Below are positions 45,322 to 52,945 of a stretch of DNA of 64,000 nucleotides, in pieces. This DNA comes from Alkalilacustris brevis (GTDB lineage: Bacteria; Pseudomonadota; Alphaproteobacteria; Rhodobacterales; Rhodobacteraceae). How positions within the stretch are numbered: the first letter of the stretch is position 1; the number at the start of each line of letters is the position of its first letter. The stretch lies in contig NZ_QNVJ01000047.1 in assembly GCF_003350345.1 (NCBI RefSeq), positions 62,001 through 126,000 of the forward strand. Reading direction: 5' to 3'. The position numbers were made by a program, and so were the translations under genes. The notes under the pieces are model-generated. The model was given only the letters and a program-made list of their open reading frames with translations. It was not told the origin of the DNA and did not search any database.

Positions 45322-46215
45322 TCAGGTCTGTCCGGAAATCCACAGCGCGACCCATACCACCAGCGGCAAAGCCGCGAGCGTGCTCAATGTCGAGACCACG
45401 ATCACCCCGGCAATGCGCTCGGGCGAGCGGGCGAACCGTTCGGCGAAGATCACGTTGATGACTGCGACCGGCATCGTTGCCATGATCCAGACAACACCGG
45501 CCTCGGCAGCACCCAGCCCGAATGCGAAGATCACGGTCAGCGCCCCGGCCGCTCCGGCGGCAAAGCGCATCGCCGACATCCCGAAGGCGATGCGTAGGTC
45601 GCCCACCTTCAGTTGCGCCAGCGACACCCCCAGCAGAATCAGCATTGCCGGAATGACGAGGCCGCCCAGAAGCTCGGTCGTGCGCATGATCCAGGCGGGC
45701 ACCTCGGCTTCGGTGAGCAGCACCAGCACCGTCAGCGCGCTGGCATGGACGATCGGTTGGCGCATCAGCGAGGCGAGCTCGACCCGCCCGGCACTGATCA
45801 CCAGCCCCAGCGTGTGCTGAGAAATCGAAATGACCAGGAAATAGGCGATTGCCAGTGCCAGCCCCTCGACCCCGAAGACCATCGCCGCCAGCGGCAGGCC
45901 CATATTGCCCGAATTGCCGTGCATTGCCGTCAGCAGATAGGTGTTGAGCGGCAGCCGCGCCGCCCGCAGCACCGCCACCCCCACCGCGGTCGAAACCGCG
46001 ATCACCCCGGCCGCCGCCAGCGCGATCAGCCCCACTTCGGAGACGCGGATATCGGCCCCTGTCAGCGTAGAGAAGATCAGGCAGGGCGTGCCCACATTCA
46101 GCACGATGCTGCCAATGGTGGCGTTGTCGAAGGGCAGGCTCCGCCAAGCCCAGACATAGCCTAGCGCGACAATCGAAAGAACAGGCGCAATCACCGCCAG
46201 AATCTGGACGAACAA
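45322..46215 (-). CDS. AEC-family (auxin efflux carrier-like) transporter
   Basis: The 297-residue membrane protein has about ten helices in the AEC pattern, with TYLLTAMHGNSGNMGLPLAAMVFG and VSLAQLKVGDLRIAFGMSAMRFAAG matching. Bacterial members carry malonate, malate or other acids. It starts with TTG 46215, preceded by GGAGGAG. The upstream HIBADH-type gene and downstream tct genes share its strand. Confidence 0.88.
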   Translation of the reverse strand: MFVQILAVIAPVLSIVALGYVWAWRSLPFDNATIGSIVLNVGTPCLIFSTLTGADIRVSEVGLIALAAAGVIAVSTAVGVAVLRAARLPLNTYLLTAMHGNSGNMGLPLAAMVFGVEGLALAIAYFLVISISQHTLGLVISAGRVELASLMRQPIVHASALTVLVLLTEAEVPAWIMRTTELLGGLVIPAMLILLGVSLAQLKVGDLRIAFGMSAMRFAAGAAGALTVIFAFGLGAAEAGVVWIMATMPVAVINVIFAERFARSPERIAGVIVVSTLSTLAALPLVVWVALWISGQT

Positions 46216-46275
46216 GGCGGATTGTCTCCTCCTGGGTGAAGCGGCTGTGCCGTGTGGGTGGGAGACCTGACTGAA

Positions 46276-47169
46276 TCATGAAGGCCGTTCGCAATTTGCC
46301 ATGCGTTCCATCACCCGGCAGACTGCCGCGGCGTCGAGATGCGCCATGCCCTGCGCATTGGCGGCATGATAGAATTGCAGCGCCGCCTGATAGAGCGGAA
46401 TCGGCGCCCCGTGCGCGGCGGCATGTTCCGAGATGATGCGTGAATCCTTGAGCGGGATGGAGAAGTTCATCCCCTCTTTCGCATAATCGTTCTCGGCCAT
46501 CAGTTTGCCGCGCACCTCGAACATGGCCGAACTGGAGCCGCTGCCCGAGATCACCTCGTGAAACTGCTGCGGGTCCAGCCCCGATTTCATCGCCAGGACC
46601 ATGACTTCGGCGGCGACGGTGTTATGCACCAGGTTGAGGATATTTCCGCAGAATTTCGTCTTGGAGCCGTTGCCGAACGCGCCCAGGTAGTGCTCCTTCT
46701 TGCAGAAGGTCAGCAGCGTTTCGCGCACCTCTTTATATGCGTCTTCGGGGCCGCTGCAGAAGGCCGTCAGCCCCTTGGCAAGCGCCATGATCCGATTGCC
46801 GCTGACCGGGCAGTCCAGAACCCGCCGGCCATGCGACTCGAGCACATCGCGGGCGGCTTCCTTGTCGGCAACCGCAAGGGTGCTCATCTCGACCAGGATC
46901 TGCCCTTGGCCAGGTATGGCCGAAATGCCGGTTTCCGTGTCTGCCACTTCACGAAGCGCTGCTGTATTGGGCAAGCAGGTGAACAGCAGCCGCGCCTCGC
47001 GGGCGACAGCTTGCACATCGTCGGCCAGCACCACGCCGCTGGCCACCGCAGCCTTGCGCGCGGCTGGCGCCGGATCATGGCCCAGAACGGTTTTTCCGGC
47101 GGCCACGATGTTTTCCGCAATTGCCGAGCCAAGCACGCCCAGGCCGATGAACCCCACGTCGTAAGCCAT
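46276..47169 (-). CDS. 3-hydroxyisobutyrate dehydrogenase-like NAD(P) oxidoreductase
   Basis: The 297-residue beta-hydroxyacid dehydrogenase has VGFIGLGVLGSAIAENI, DCPVSGNRIMALAKG and NGSKTKFCGNILNLVHN with the catalytic lysine. Start ATG 47169 with AGGGGGGA upstream; ATG 47211 is possible. It is divergent from the first GntR-FCD gene across 371 bp with clear palindromes, so it is probably that regulator's target. The carrier and tct operon follow on the same strand. Confidence 0.88.
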   Translation of the reverse strand: MAYDVGFIGLGVLGSAIAENIVAAGKTVLGHDPAPAARKAAVASGVVLADDVQAVAREARLLFTCLPNTAALREVADTETGISAIPGQGQILVEMSTLAVADKEAARDVLESHGRRVLDCPVSGNRIMALAKGLTAFCSGPEDAYKEVRETLLTFCKKEHYLGAFGNGSKTKFCGNILNLVHNTVAAEVMVLAMKSGLDPQQFHEVISGSGSSSAMFEVRGKLMAENDYAKEGMNFSIPLKDSRIISEHAAAHGAPIPLYQAALQFYHAANAQGMAHLDAAAVCRVMERMANCERPS

Positions 47170-47540
47170 TTCCCCCCTCGGCTCATGTGTCAGGTGCGCG
47201 CATAGGCGCATTGCCAGACCGGGCCGTTACCGCACACTTCCATTCGTGGGTGCCAAGCCGGTGGTCGCTCTGGCAAGAGCCTGCGGATGGCACAACACAA
47301 ATGAGTGTATCGCCAGGGCTTTGCATTTTTCAAGAAATCGTTTCTGATATGTATGATATCTTTCAATGTGGGGTCAGTGCGTTGCCCGTGCTTCGATATG
47401 GTATAAGAGTTCGATATAAATATTTGTAAAAGCATAATATTGCATGAAGGCTTGGAGAGGCGCTCATGCGAGCAGGCCTTCCGAAGTATGCTTGAAAGTG
47501 GCTTTTGGAGAATCCGTGATATATCATGCAGGAGTAAAAC
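47170..47540. promoter_or_regulatory. Divergent control region with palindromes, HIBADH / GntR
   Basis: The 371-bp gap has no gene. It is unusually A/T-rich, and holds several dyads: AGAAA-TCG-TTTCT (47333-47345) directly abuts GATAT-GTATG-ATATC (47346-47360), and a perfect TGATATATCA lies at 47517-47526, just before the GntR ribosome site (AGGAGT). These are good candidates for the GntR operator and autoregulation. Confidence 0.7.
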
Positions 47541-48233
47541 ATGGTGTCAGCCGATTCAGGGGTTCTGGCAATGTCGGGTACTGATGTCTACGAAACGCTG
47601 CGGTCGGAGATCTTGTCATGCGACATGCAGCCCGGCAGCCAGTTTCAGGAGCGCCAGATCGCGGTTCGCTTCAATGTCAGCAAATCGCCGGTGCGTGATG
47701 CCCTGATCAAGTTGCAGGAGCAGAACCTGGTCGAAGTGATCCCTCGCAAAGGGTATCGTGTGACGCGGATCTCGCTGACCGATGCGCGTGAGCTGTATGA
47801 GATGCGTCTGATTCTCGAGCGCGAGGCTATCCAGCGGCTGATCGAGACGGGCGACGCCACCACCCTTGAAGGGCTGGATTGCTTTCGTGACGGGCCGGAT
47901 GATGGCGTGTTGGAAGACTGGAACGTCTATAACCGGAATTTCCACGTCTACCTTGTCAGGAACTGCGGCAACTCCCGGTTGGCGCGGCTGGGCATCGAGA
48001 CGATAGAGCAGTTTGACCGCATGACCCATATGAGCGTGTCGCGGCGGCTGACAGACGAGGTGCCAGGCGCCAAGCAACTGCGCCTCAGGAATCGCGTGCG
48101 CGAACACGGCATGATCATCGATGCGGTGCAGGCGCGTGACAAGCGTCGTGCTGCAACACTCGCGCGCGAGCATATCGAAGGGTCACGCAAAAGGCTGTTC
48201 GATGCGCTTGAAAGCGCGCCGATCGTGTTGTGA
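47541..48233 (+). CDS. GntR-family (FCD) transcriptional regulator
   Basis: The 230-residue protein has an N-terminal winged HTH (about 13-75: YETLRSEILSCDMQPGSQFQERQIAVRFNVSKSPVRDALIKLQEQNLVEVIPRKGYRV) and a helical FCD ligand domain with the expected metal-site histidines (FHVYL, EHGMII, AREHIEGS). It is a likely repressor released by a small acid. It is a close paralog of the gene at 49641. ATG 47541 with AGGAGT upstream. Confidence 0.93.
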   Translation: MVSADSGVLAMSGTDVYETLRSEILSCDMQPGSQFQERQIAVRFNVSKSPVRDALIKLQEQNLVEVIPRKGYRVTRISLTDARELYEMRLILEREAIQRLIETGDATTLEGLDCFRDGPDDGVLEDWNVYNRNFHVYLVRNCGNSRLARLGIETIEQFDRMTHMSVSRRLTDEVPGAKQLRLRNRVREHGMIIDAVQARDKRRAATLAREHIEGSRKRLFDALESAPIVL

Positions 48234-48514
48234 CACGCGACGTCCAGAGTCGCGAAGAAAAGGAGAAGCCGAAGCGGCAGGATGCCCTCGCAAGTGCTGC
48301 ACACAATGGCATACCCGCCCCGAAAAAGCAGTGTCACCCACCGGCTGGGCAGCCGCGCTTTCGAAATCAGGCACCCCGCGCGCGGCGGCCGATTGGCAGC
48401 AGATCATCGCCGAGGCGGGGCGCGCCTGCACCCCTATGGCTGGTTGCGCAGACGGTCTGAGCCCAGGCAAGATGGCGCGCACCTGCAGCGAGGAAAGAAA
48501 AGGAAGGAAAAGGC

Positions 48515-49444
48515 ATGACTTCGCAAGGCGTGCAGATGCGACTTGGTGGGTATCAGGGGGCTGGATCGGTGCTCACCGGAGGGATTGCCCGGTTTTGCGA
48601 TGAGCTTGCGGCCCGCGTCGGCGACCGCATTGTCATCGCGCGCGAGGATGACGTGACGCGCAAGGGCGCCACCGCGCGCAGCCTTTTCGACGGGATCGAA
48701 AGCGGCGCCTTCCAGGCCGGCTACATGAACTCGGGCTACCTGGCGGGCAAGGTGCCGGAGTTGGGGATTGTTGATCTTCCTTTTTCGGTCGATTGCCGCG
48801 CGCGAGCGCATGACGCGCTCGATGGCGAGGCGGGCCGGCTGTTGCGTGCTGCGGTGCGGCGGCGCAGCGGCTATCGGGTGCTGGGCTTCTGGGACAACGG
48901 TTTTCGCCACATCACCAATTGCAAGCACCCGATCCGGACGCCGGCAGATTGCACCGGCCTGCGGGTGCGCACGATCGACAATCGCACCTATGTCGAGACG
49001 ATGGCGGCCCTGGGTTTTGCGCCGGTGGTGACGGATGTATTGGAACTGCGCGAGGCGGTCCTGACAGGCCGCGTTGATGCACAGGAAAACCCGCTGACCA
49101 ATACCGTGGGGTTCGATATCCAGGTCCATCACAAGCATCTGACACTGAGCGGGCATTTCTTTGGCGTGGCGCTGTTTCTGTGCAATGAAGCCTGGGCGGC
49201 CGCGCTGCCCGCTGAGCTCCAGGGCGCCATTGCCGAGGCCGCCGATGCCGCAACTGCACACCAGCGCCATTTGGCACGGCAGGCGGATGAGTCCGCGCTT
49301 GATCGGCTGCGTGCCGATGGGGTTGAGGTGACTGACCTCGGTGAAATGGATCGCGCCGCCTTCAAGGCCGCCTGCGCTGCGGTCGTCGCCCACCAGCAAG
49401 CCAGCCTGCCCGAGCGGCTTTTCCGTGCTTATCTGTCATCCTGA
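48515..49444 (+). CDS. TRAP-type DctP-like binding protein without a signal peptide
   Basis: The 309-residue product fits the DctP fold: RVLGFWDNGFRHITNCKHPIRTPADCTGLRVRT, then ALGFAPVVTDVLELREAVLTGRVDAQENPLTN, both TRAP binding-protein hallmarks. The N-terminus is MTSQGVQMRLGGYQGAG with no hydrophobic leader, unlike secreted DctPs. No in-frame upstream start adds one. No dctQM genes are adjacent. It lies between the two GntR-FCD genes, 281 bp after the first. A cytoplasmic binding, sensor or decayed role is possible. Confidence 0.85.
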   Translation: MTSQGVQMRLGGYQGAGSVLTGGIARFCDELAARVGDRIVIAREDDVTRKGATARSLFDGIESGAFQAGYMNSGYLAGKVPELGIVDLPFSVDCRARAHDALDGEAGRLLRAAVRRRSGYRVLGFWDNGFRHITNCKHPIRTPADCTGLRVRTIDNRTYVETMAALGFAPVVTDVLELREAVLTGRVDAQENPLTNTVGFDIQVHHKHLTLSGHFFGVALFLCNEAWAAALPAELQGAIAEAADAATAHQRHLARQADESALDRLRADGVEVTDLGEMDRAAFKAACAAVVAHQQASLPERLFRAYLSS

Positions 49445-49595
49445 CCCGGCAGGCTGCGTTTTCGCGTCGCCGCGCTCCGTGGCCTCTTGCGCAGTGCTGC
49501 CACCGGGAAATGCGTCACTCTGAAATATCATGACGCCTGAAAATGGTGTCGTCGGGGCAGCCACGGGCGTGGGCTTGTCAGGCATGGCGCCATAA

Positions 49596-49628
49596 TTTAC
49601 TGATTGTGTCTGCGGTTCTGACAGTAAA
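49596..49628. promoter_or_regulatory. Inverted repeat upstream of second GntR gene
   Basis: TTTACTG (49596-49602) and CAGTAAA (49622-49628) are perfect 7-bp inverted repeats with a 19-base spacer. The arrangement lies just before the GntR-FCD start at 49641, a usual autoregulation position. Confidence 0.5.
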
Positions 49629-49640
49629 GCTGAAGTGGCC

Positions 49641-50318
49641 ATGGTTGACAAAAACCAGGATCTTGTGCGCACGAATATATATCAACGTCTGCGTTCAGAG
49701 ATGTTGTCCTGTGTGCTGAAGCCAGGTCAGCAATTACGCGAGAAGGATCTGGTGGAGCGATTTTCAGTCAGCAAATCGCCCGTCCGGGATGCACTTCTCA
49801 AACTGGAAACGCAGGGCCTGGTCGAGGTGTTGCCCCGCCGTGGCTACAGGGTGCGGCGGATAGATGTGAGCGATGTGCGCGATATGTATGGCCTGCGTCA
49901 TGTGCTTGAACGTGAGTGCACGCTCATGCTGATCGACACGGCCTCGGATTCGATCCTGCGCGAGCTTGAGCAATACCGCAGCGCACCGGATTGCCCCGCT
50001 CTGGCCGACTGGATCACCTATAACCGGGCCTTTCACAGCCATATCGCACGTTATTGCGGCAATCGGCGACTGGGGCGCATCACCTGCGAGACGCTCGAAC
50101 AGTTCGACCGGCTGACCTATGTGAGCGTTTCGCAGGCCGCCGACCTCTCGCTTGATACATTCGTGGCCGAGCATGGGCAGTTGATCGATGCGATCCGCGA
50201 ACGCAACCGCCGCCGCGCAGCCCGGCTGACGCGCGAGCATATCGAGGCCTCGCGCCGCCGGGTGCTGGACAGCCTTGAAGCCGCGTCCATTATCGACACC
50301 AACCCCGCAAACATCTGA
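49641..50318 (+). CDS. GntR-family (FCD) transcriptional regulator, paralog of 47541
   Basis: The 225-residue protein matches the first regulator almost motif for motif: YQRLRSEMLSCVLKPGQQLREKDLVERFSVSKSPVRDALLKLETQGLVEVLPRRGYRV in the HTH half, then NRAFHSHIARYCGNRRL and AEHGQLIDAI in the FCD half. ATG 49641 is preferred to a GTG at 49635. The cupin gene follows at 50396. Two similar regulators flanking one binding-protein gene suggest local duplication. Confidence 0.93.
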   Translation: MVDKNQDLVRTNIYQRLRSEMLSCVLKPGQQLREKDLVERFSVSKSPVRDALLKLETQGLVEVLPRRGYRVRRIDVSDVRDMYGLRHVLERECTLMLIDTASDSILRELEQYRSAPDCPALADWITYNRAFHSHIARYCGNRRLGRITCETLEQFDRLTYVSVSQAADLSLDTFVAEHGQLIDAIRERNRRRAARLTREHIEASRRRVLDSLEAASIIDTNPANI

Positions 50319-50395
50319 GCCAGCTGCCGTAGCCGGTGCAGCCCGCGCCTTTCCGGTGACTGCACGATCAAACAAGGAGAGGAGAGATAGCCGCA

Positions 50396-50812
50396 ATGAC
50401 TGACAACCGCTTTGCCGATTGGCCCGAGGGGCTGCAGAAAGAGATGCAGGAGAATACCCATAACGGCTGCGTGGGCAGCGTTCTGGTGTCTGAAACCGAC
50501 CGCGTCCGCGTCTGGCATCTGCATTTGCCGGTGGGCAAGCGCTGCACCTTTCATCGCCATGTGCTCGATTATTTCTGGACCTGCCACAGCCACGGCAAGG
50601 CCCGCGGCTATTTCGAGGATGGCAGCGTGCGTGACGTGACGCATTTCCCCGGCGACACCAAGCACCTGAATTACGGCAAGGGGGAATACATGCTGCACTG
50701 CGTCGAGAATATCGGCGACACGGATCTTCTGTTCACCACGGTCGAGTTCAAGCAAAGCGCGAACCCGCCGCTGGATGTGCCCGACAGCGTGCGGCTAAAG
50801 GTTCCCGCCTGA
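50396..50812 (+). CDS. Small cupin-like protein
   Basis: The 138-residue protein is a single cupin: RVWHLHLPVGKRCTFHRHVLDYFWTCHSHGKARGYFEDG, with metal-ligand histidines, then TKHLNYGKGEYMLHCVENIGDTDLLFTTVEFK. It follows the second GntR gene on the same strand by 77 bp and could be co-transcribed. Metal enzyme versus binding protein cannot be decided. Confidence 0.75.
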   Translation: MTDNRFADWPEGLQKEMQENTHNGCVGSVLVSETDRVRVWHLHLPVGKRCTFHRHVLDYFWTCHSHGKARGYFEDGSVRDVTHFPGDTKHLNYGKGEYMLHCVENIGDTDLLFTTVEFKQSANPPLDVPDSVRLKVPA

Positions 50813-50929
50813 AACGGGCGCACGGCTCCGGGCGCGCGCCCGTCGGCAAGCTGACCTGAGCCCGGGCAATTGCGATTGCCCCGGCGGCAGGCTGGCCTGC
50901 TGATGCCGCCGAAGCTGCGGACGGGCGCC

Positions 50930-51445
50930 TTAGCTCTTGGTGCCGCGTGGGGGATAGTTGTTTCCGGTCGCGAATCTGATCTTGGCGGGCAGGGTGGCGA
51001 TGTCGGGCCGGGGCCACGGCATGCTTGCGATATTCACGAGGTAGATTGCATCGTCACGGTCGATCAGGAAAAGCGCCGGCTCGCAGAACAGCGGGCTTTC
51101 GGCCTCCTTGATCGATTCGCTTAGGTAAAGGTCCCAGTCGCGCGCCTGTGCTTCGGTCAGCCCGTAGCCGAGTGCAAGATGCTCCAGACCCCAGTCTCTT
51201 GCCGACTGCTCGGCGCGGGCGCGGGTATCCATGGATATGGCAATCACATCCGTGCCAGTGGCTGCATAGTCGGGCAACAGCCCTTCCAGCTGGGAAAGGA
51301 AGGCTTTGCAGGCGGGGCAATGCAGCCCCCTGTAAAAGACCACCATTGAAAAGGTTTCCGGGGTTTGTTCGGCCAGGCTCCACGGCCCCGAAAGGGTTTC
51401 GACCGAGAGCGCGGGCGCTTTTGAACCCGGGTGCAGGCGTGTCAT
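50930..51445 (-). CDS. Peroxiredoxin/thioredoxin-fold protein
   Basis: The 171-residue protein has an AhpC/TSA-like fold with CPAC at residues 43-46 (VVFYRGLHCPACKAFLSQLEG) and DVIAISMDTRARAEQSARDWGL. The redox pair CxxC and early position suggest a thiol-dependent peroxide reductase or thioredoxin-like role. ATG 51445 with GGAGGAT upstream. It is divergent from the molybdenum hydroxylase operon, sharing its TATCA-type operator region. Confidence 0.82.
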   Translation of the reverse strand: MTRLHPGSKAPALSVETLSGPWSLAEQTPETFSMVVFYRGLHCPACKAFLSQLEGLLPDYAATGTDVIAISMDTRARAEQSARDWGLEHLALGYGLTEAQARDWDLYLSESIKEAESPLFCEPALFLIDRDDAIYLVNIASMPWPRPDIATLPAKIRFATGNNYPPRGTKS

Positions 51446-51486
51446 GGCAATCCTCCTCTTGATCCTCTCGCATTCCGGTTGCTATT

Positions 51487-51498
51487 TATCAACCGATA
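51487..51498. promoter_or_regulatory. TATCA-type palindrome before the molybdenum hydroxylase (proposed TetR operator 1)
   Basis: TATCAACCGATA is near-palindromic, extended to TTATC-N8-GATAA (51486-51503). The same core recurs at 55408 and 60539. It lies in the divergent promoter of the peroxiredoxin gene and the hydroxylase operon. Confidence 0.55.
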
Positions 51499-51556
51499 GA
51501 TAAGAATTGCAAACGATGTTTTCGTCACATTGCGCAAGCAGGATGGACGCCCTGAC

Positions 51557-51594
51557 CAGGCAGGAACACCGAGGACAGGCAGGAACACCGAGGA
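51557..51594 (+). repeat. 19-bp perfect tandem direct repeat
   Basis: CAGGCAGGAACACCGAGGA occurs twice head to tail at 51557-51575 and 51576-51594. The second copy supplies the GAGG-like ribosome site and the A of the ATG start of the hydroxylase flavin subunit, so copy number could alter 5' UTR spacing. Confidence 0.85.
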
Positions 51595-52454
51595 TGAAGA
51601 GCAGCTCCTTTGCTTACAGACGCGCCGCCACTGCCGAGGAGGCGGTGGCCCTTGCCCGCGAGGCCGGTGAAGACGCGCGATTTCTGGCAGGTGGCCAGAG
51701 CTTGCTTGCGGCGTTGAATTTCCGGCTCGATGAGCCCTGCATGTTGATCGATATCGGGCGTATCGGCGCGTTGCGCGGGATACGCCGGGTCGAGGGCGCC
51801 TTGAAGATCGGCGCGTTGACGCGCCATGCCGAGATCGCGGCGAGTGTGGAAATCGCCAAGCATCTGCCGCTGGTCGCACAGGCGATCCACGAGGTGGCGC
51901 ACCCCGCCATCCGCAATCGCGGCACGTTCGGAGGCTCCATCGCGCTGGCTGACGCTGCCGCGGAAATGCCCGCCTGCGCGCTTGCCCTGGGGGCCAGAAT
52001 GCATCTGCTCGGCCCCGATGGGCCGCGAAGGGTCGCGGCTGATGAATTCTTCCTCGGGCTTTACGAAACGGCGCTGGAACCCGGCGAACTGCTCACGCAT
52101 GTGGAAATTCCCATTCCGCCAGCCGGCGCGTGCCACGGATTTGCCGAGCTTGCGCGCCGCCGTGGCGATTATGCGATGGCGGGCCTTGCCATGATGCTTG
52201 GCCCCCGCACGGGTGCGGGGCGCGATTGGGCGCGCATCGTCTTCTTCGGCATTGCCGACCGGGCGGTCCGCAGCCCGTCGGCCGAGGCGGCCATTGTCGC
52301 CGGGGCCGCGCCGGAAGAATGCGCAGCCTGCGCAACCGACGGGCTTGACGTGTTCGGTGACATGAACGCCGCCGAAAGCACCAAGCGCCATTATGCGGCT
52401 GTTCTGCTGCGGCGCGAACTGGACAGGATCAGCGACGAGGAGAACCGGGTATGA
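51594..52454 (+). CDS. Molybdenum hydroxylase FAD-binding medium subunit (CoxM-like)
   Basis: The 286-residue protein shows the medium-subunit fold that binds FAD: RFLAGGQSLLAALNFRLDEPCMLIDIGRI, IGALTRHAEI and NRGTFGGSIALADAAAEMPA. It passes electrons from the [2Fe-2S] subunit to the acceptor. It overlaps the iron-sulfur subunit by 4 bp. ATG 51594 is chosen because it follows GAGG and starts the conserved sequence. Confidence 0.92.
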   Translation: MKSSSFAYRRAATAEEAVALAREAGEDARFLAGGQSLLAALNFRLDEPCMLIDIGRIGALRGIRRVEGALKIGALTRHAEIAASVEIAKHLPLVAQAIHEVAHPAIRNRGTFGGSIALADAAAEMPACALALGARMHLLGPDGPRRVAADEFFLGLYETALEPGELLTHVEIPIPPAGACHGFAELARRRGDYAMAGLAMMLGPRTGAGRDWARIVFFGIADRAVRSPSAEAAIVAGAAPEECAACATDGLDVFGDMNAAESTKRHYAAVLLRRELDRISDEENRV

Positions 52455-52945
52455 GCGCGCCTGTTCAGATAACACTCAGCATCAATGGCGAGCCGATCAC
52501 CGCGACCGTCGCGCCACGCATGATGCTCGTCGATTTCCTGAGGGAAGTTGCCGCGCTTACCGGGACGCATCTGGGATGCGCACACGGGGTATGCGGCGCC
52601 TGTACGGTGCGGCTGGACGGGGCATCCGTGCGCAGCTGCCTGATGCTGGCCGTGCAGGCGGAAGGCACCGAAATCGAAACCATAGAAGGGCTGGCCGACA
52701 GCGGCGCCGAAGCCGACCTTCTCGACGCATTTCACCGGCATAACGCTGTGCAATGCGGCTATTGCTCGTCCGGTATGCTGGTTTCTGCAGCCGAGTTGCT
52801 GGCGCAGGGGGGCGTTCCGGATCGTGCCACGATCCGCGATCACATCTCGGGCAATTACTGCCGGTGCACCGGGTATCAATCCATCGTCGATGCCGTCGAG
52901 GAAGTGGCGCGCACGCGTGCCGGCAAGGCAGGAGCAGGCGCATGA
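52451..52945 (+). CDS. Molybdenum hydroxylase [2Fe-2S] small subunit (CoxS-like)
   Basis: The 164-residue protein carries both iron-sulfur clusters of the xanthine-dehydrogenase family. The plant-type cluster uses Cys43, Cys48, Cys51 and Cys63 (LGCAHGVCGACTVRLDGASVRSC). The second uses Cys102, Cys105, Cys137 and Cys139 (CGYC and CRC). It overlaps the flavin and large subunits by 4 bp each, so the three are translationally coupled. Confidence 0.96.
   Translation: MSAPVQITLSINGEPITATVAPRMMLVDFLREVAALTGTHLGCAHGVCGACTVRLDGASVRSCLMLAVQAEGTEIETIEGLADSGAEADLLDAFHRHNAVQCGYCSSGMLVSAAELLAQGGVPDRATIRDHISGNYCRCTGYQSIVDAVEEVARTRAGKAGAGA

Noticed and set aside
48234-48514. Possible decayed gene between the first GntR and the DctP-like gene
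   Set aside because: One frame has SKSGTPRAAADWQQIIAEAG-like residues, but no start, family or consistent frame could be supported.
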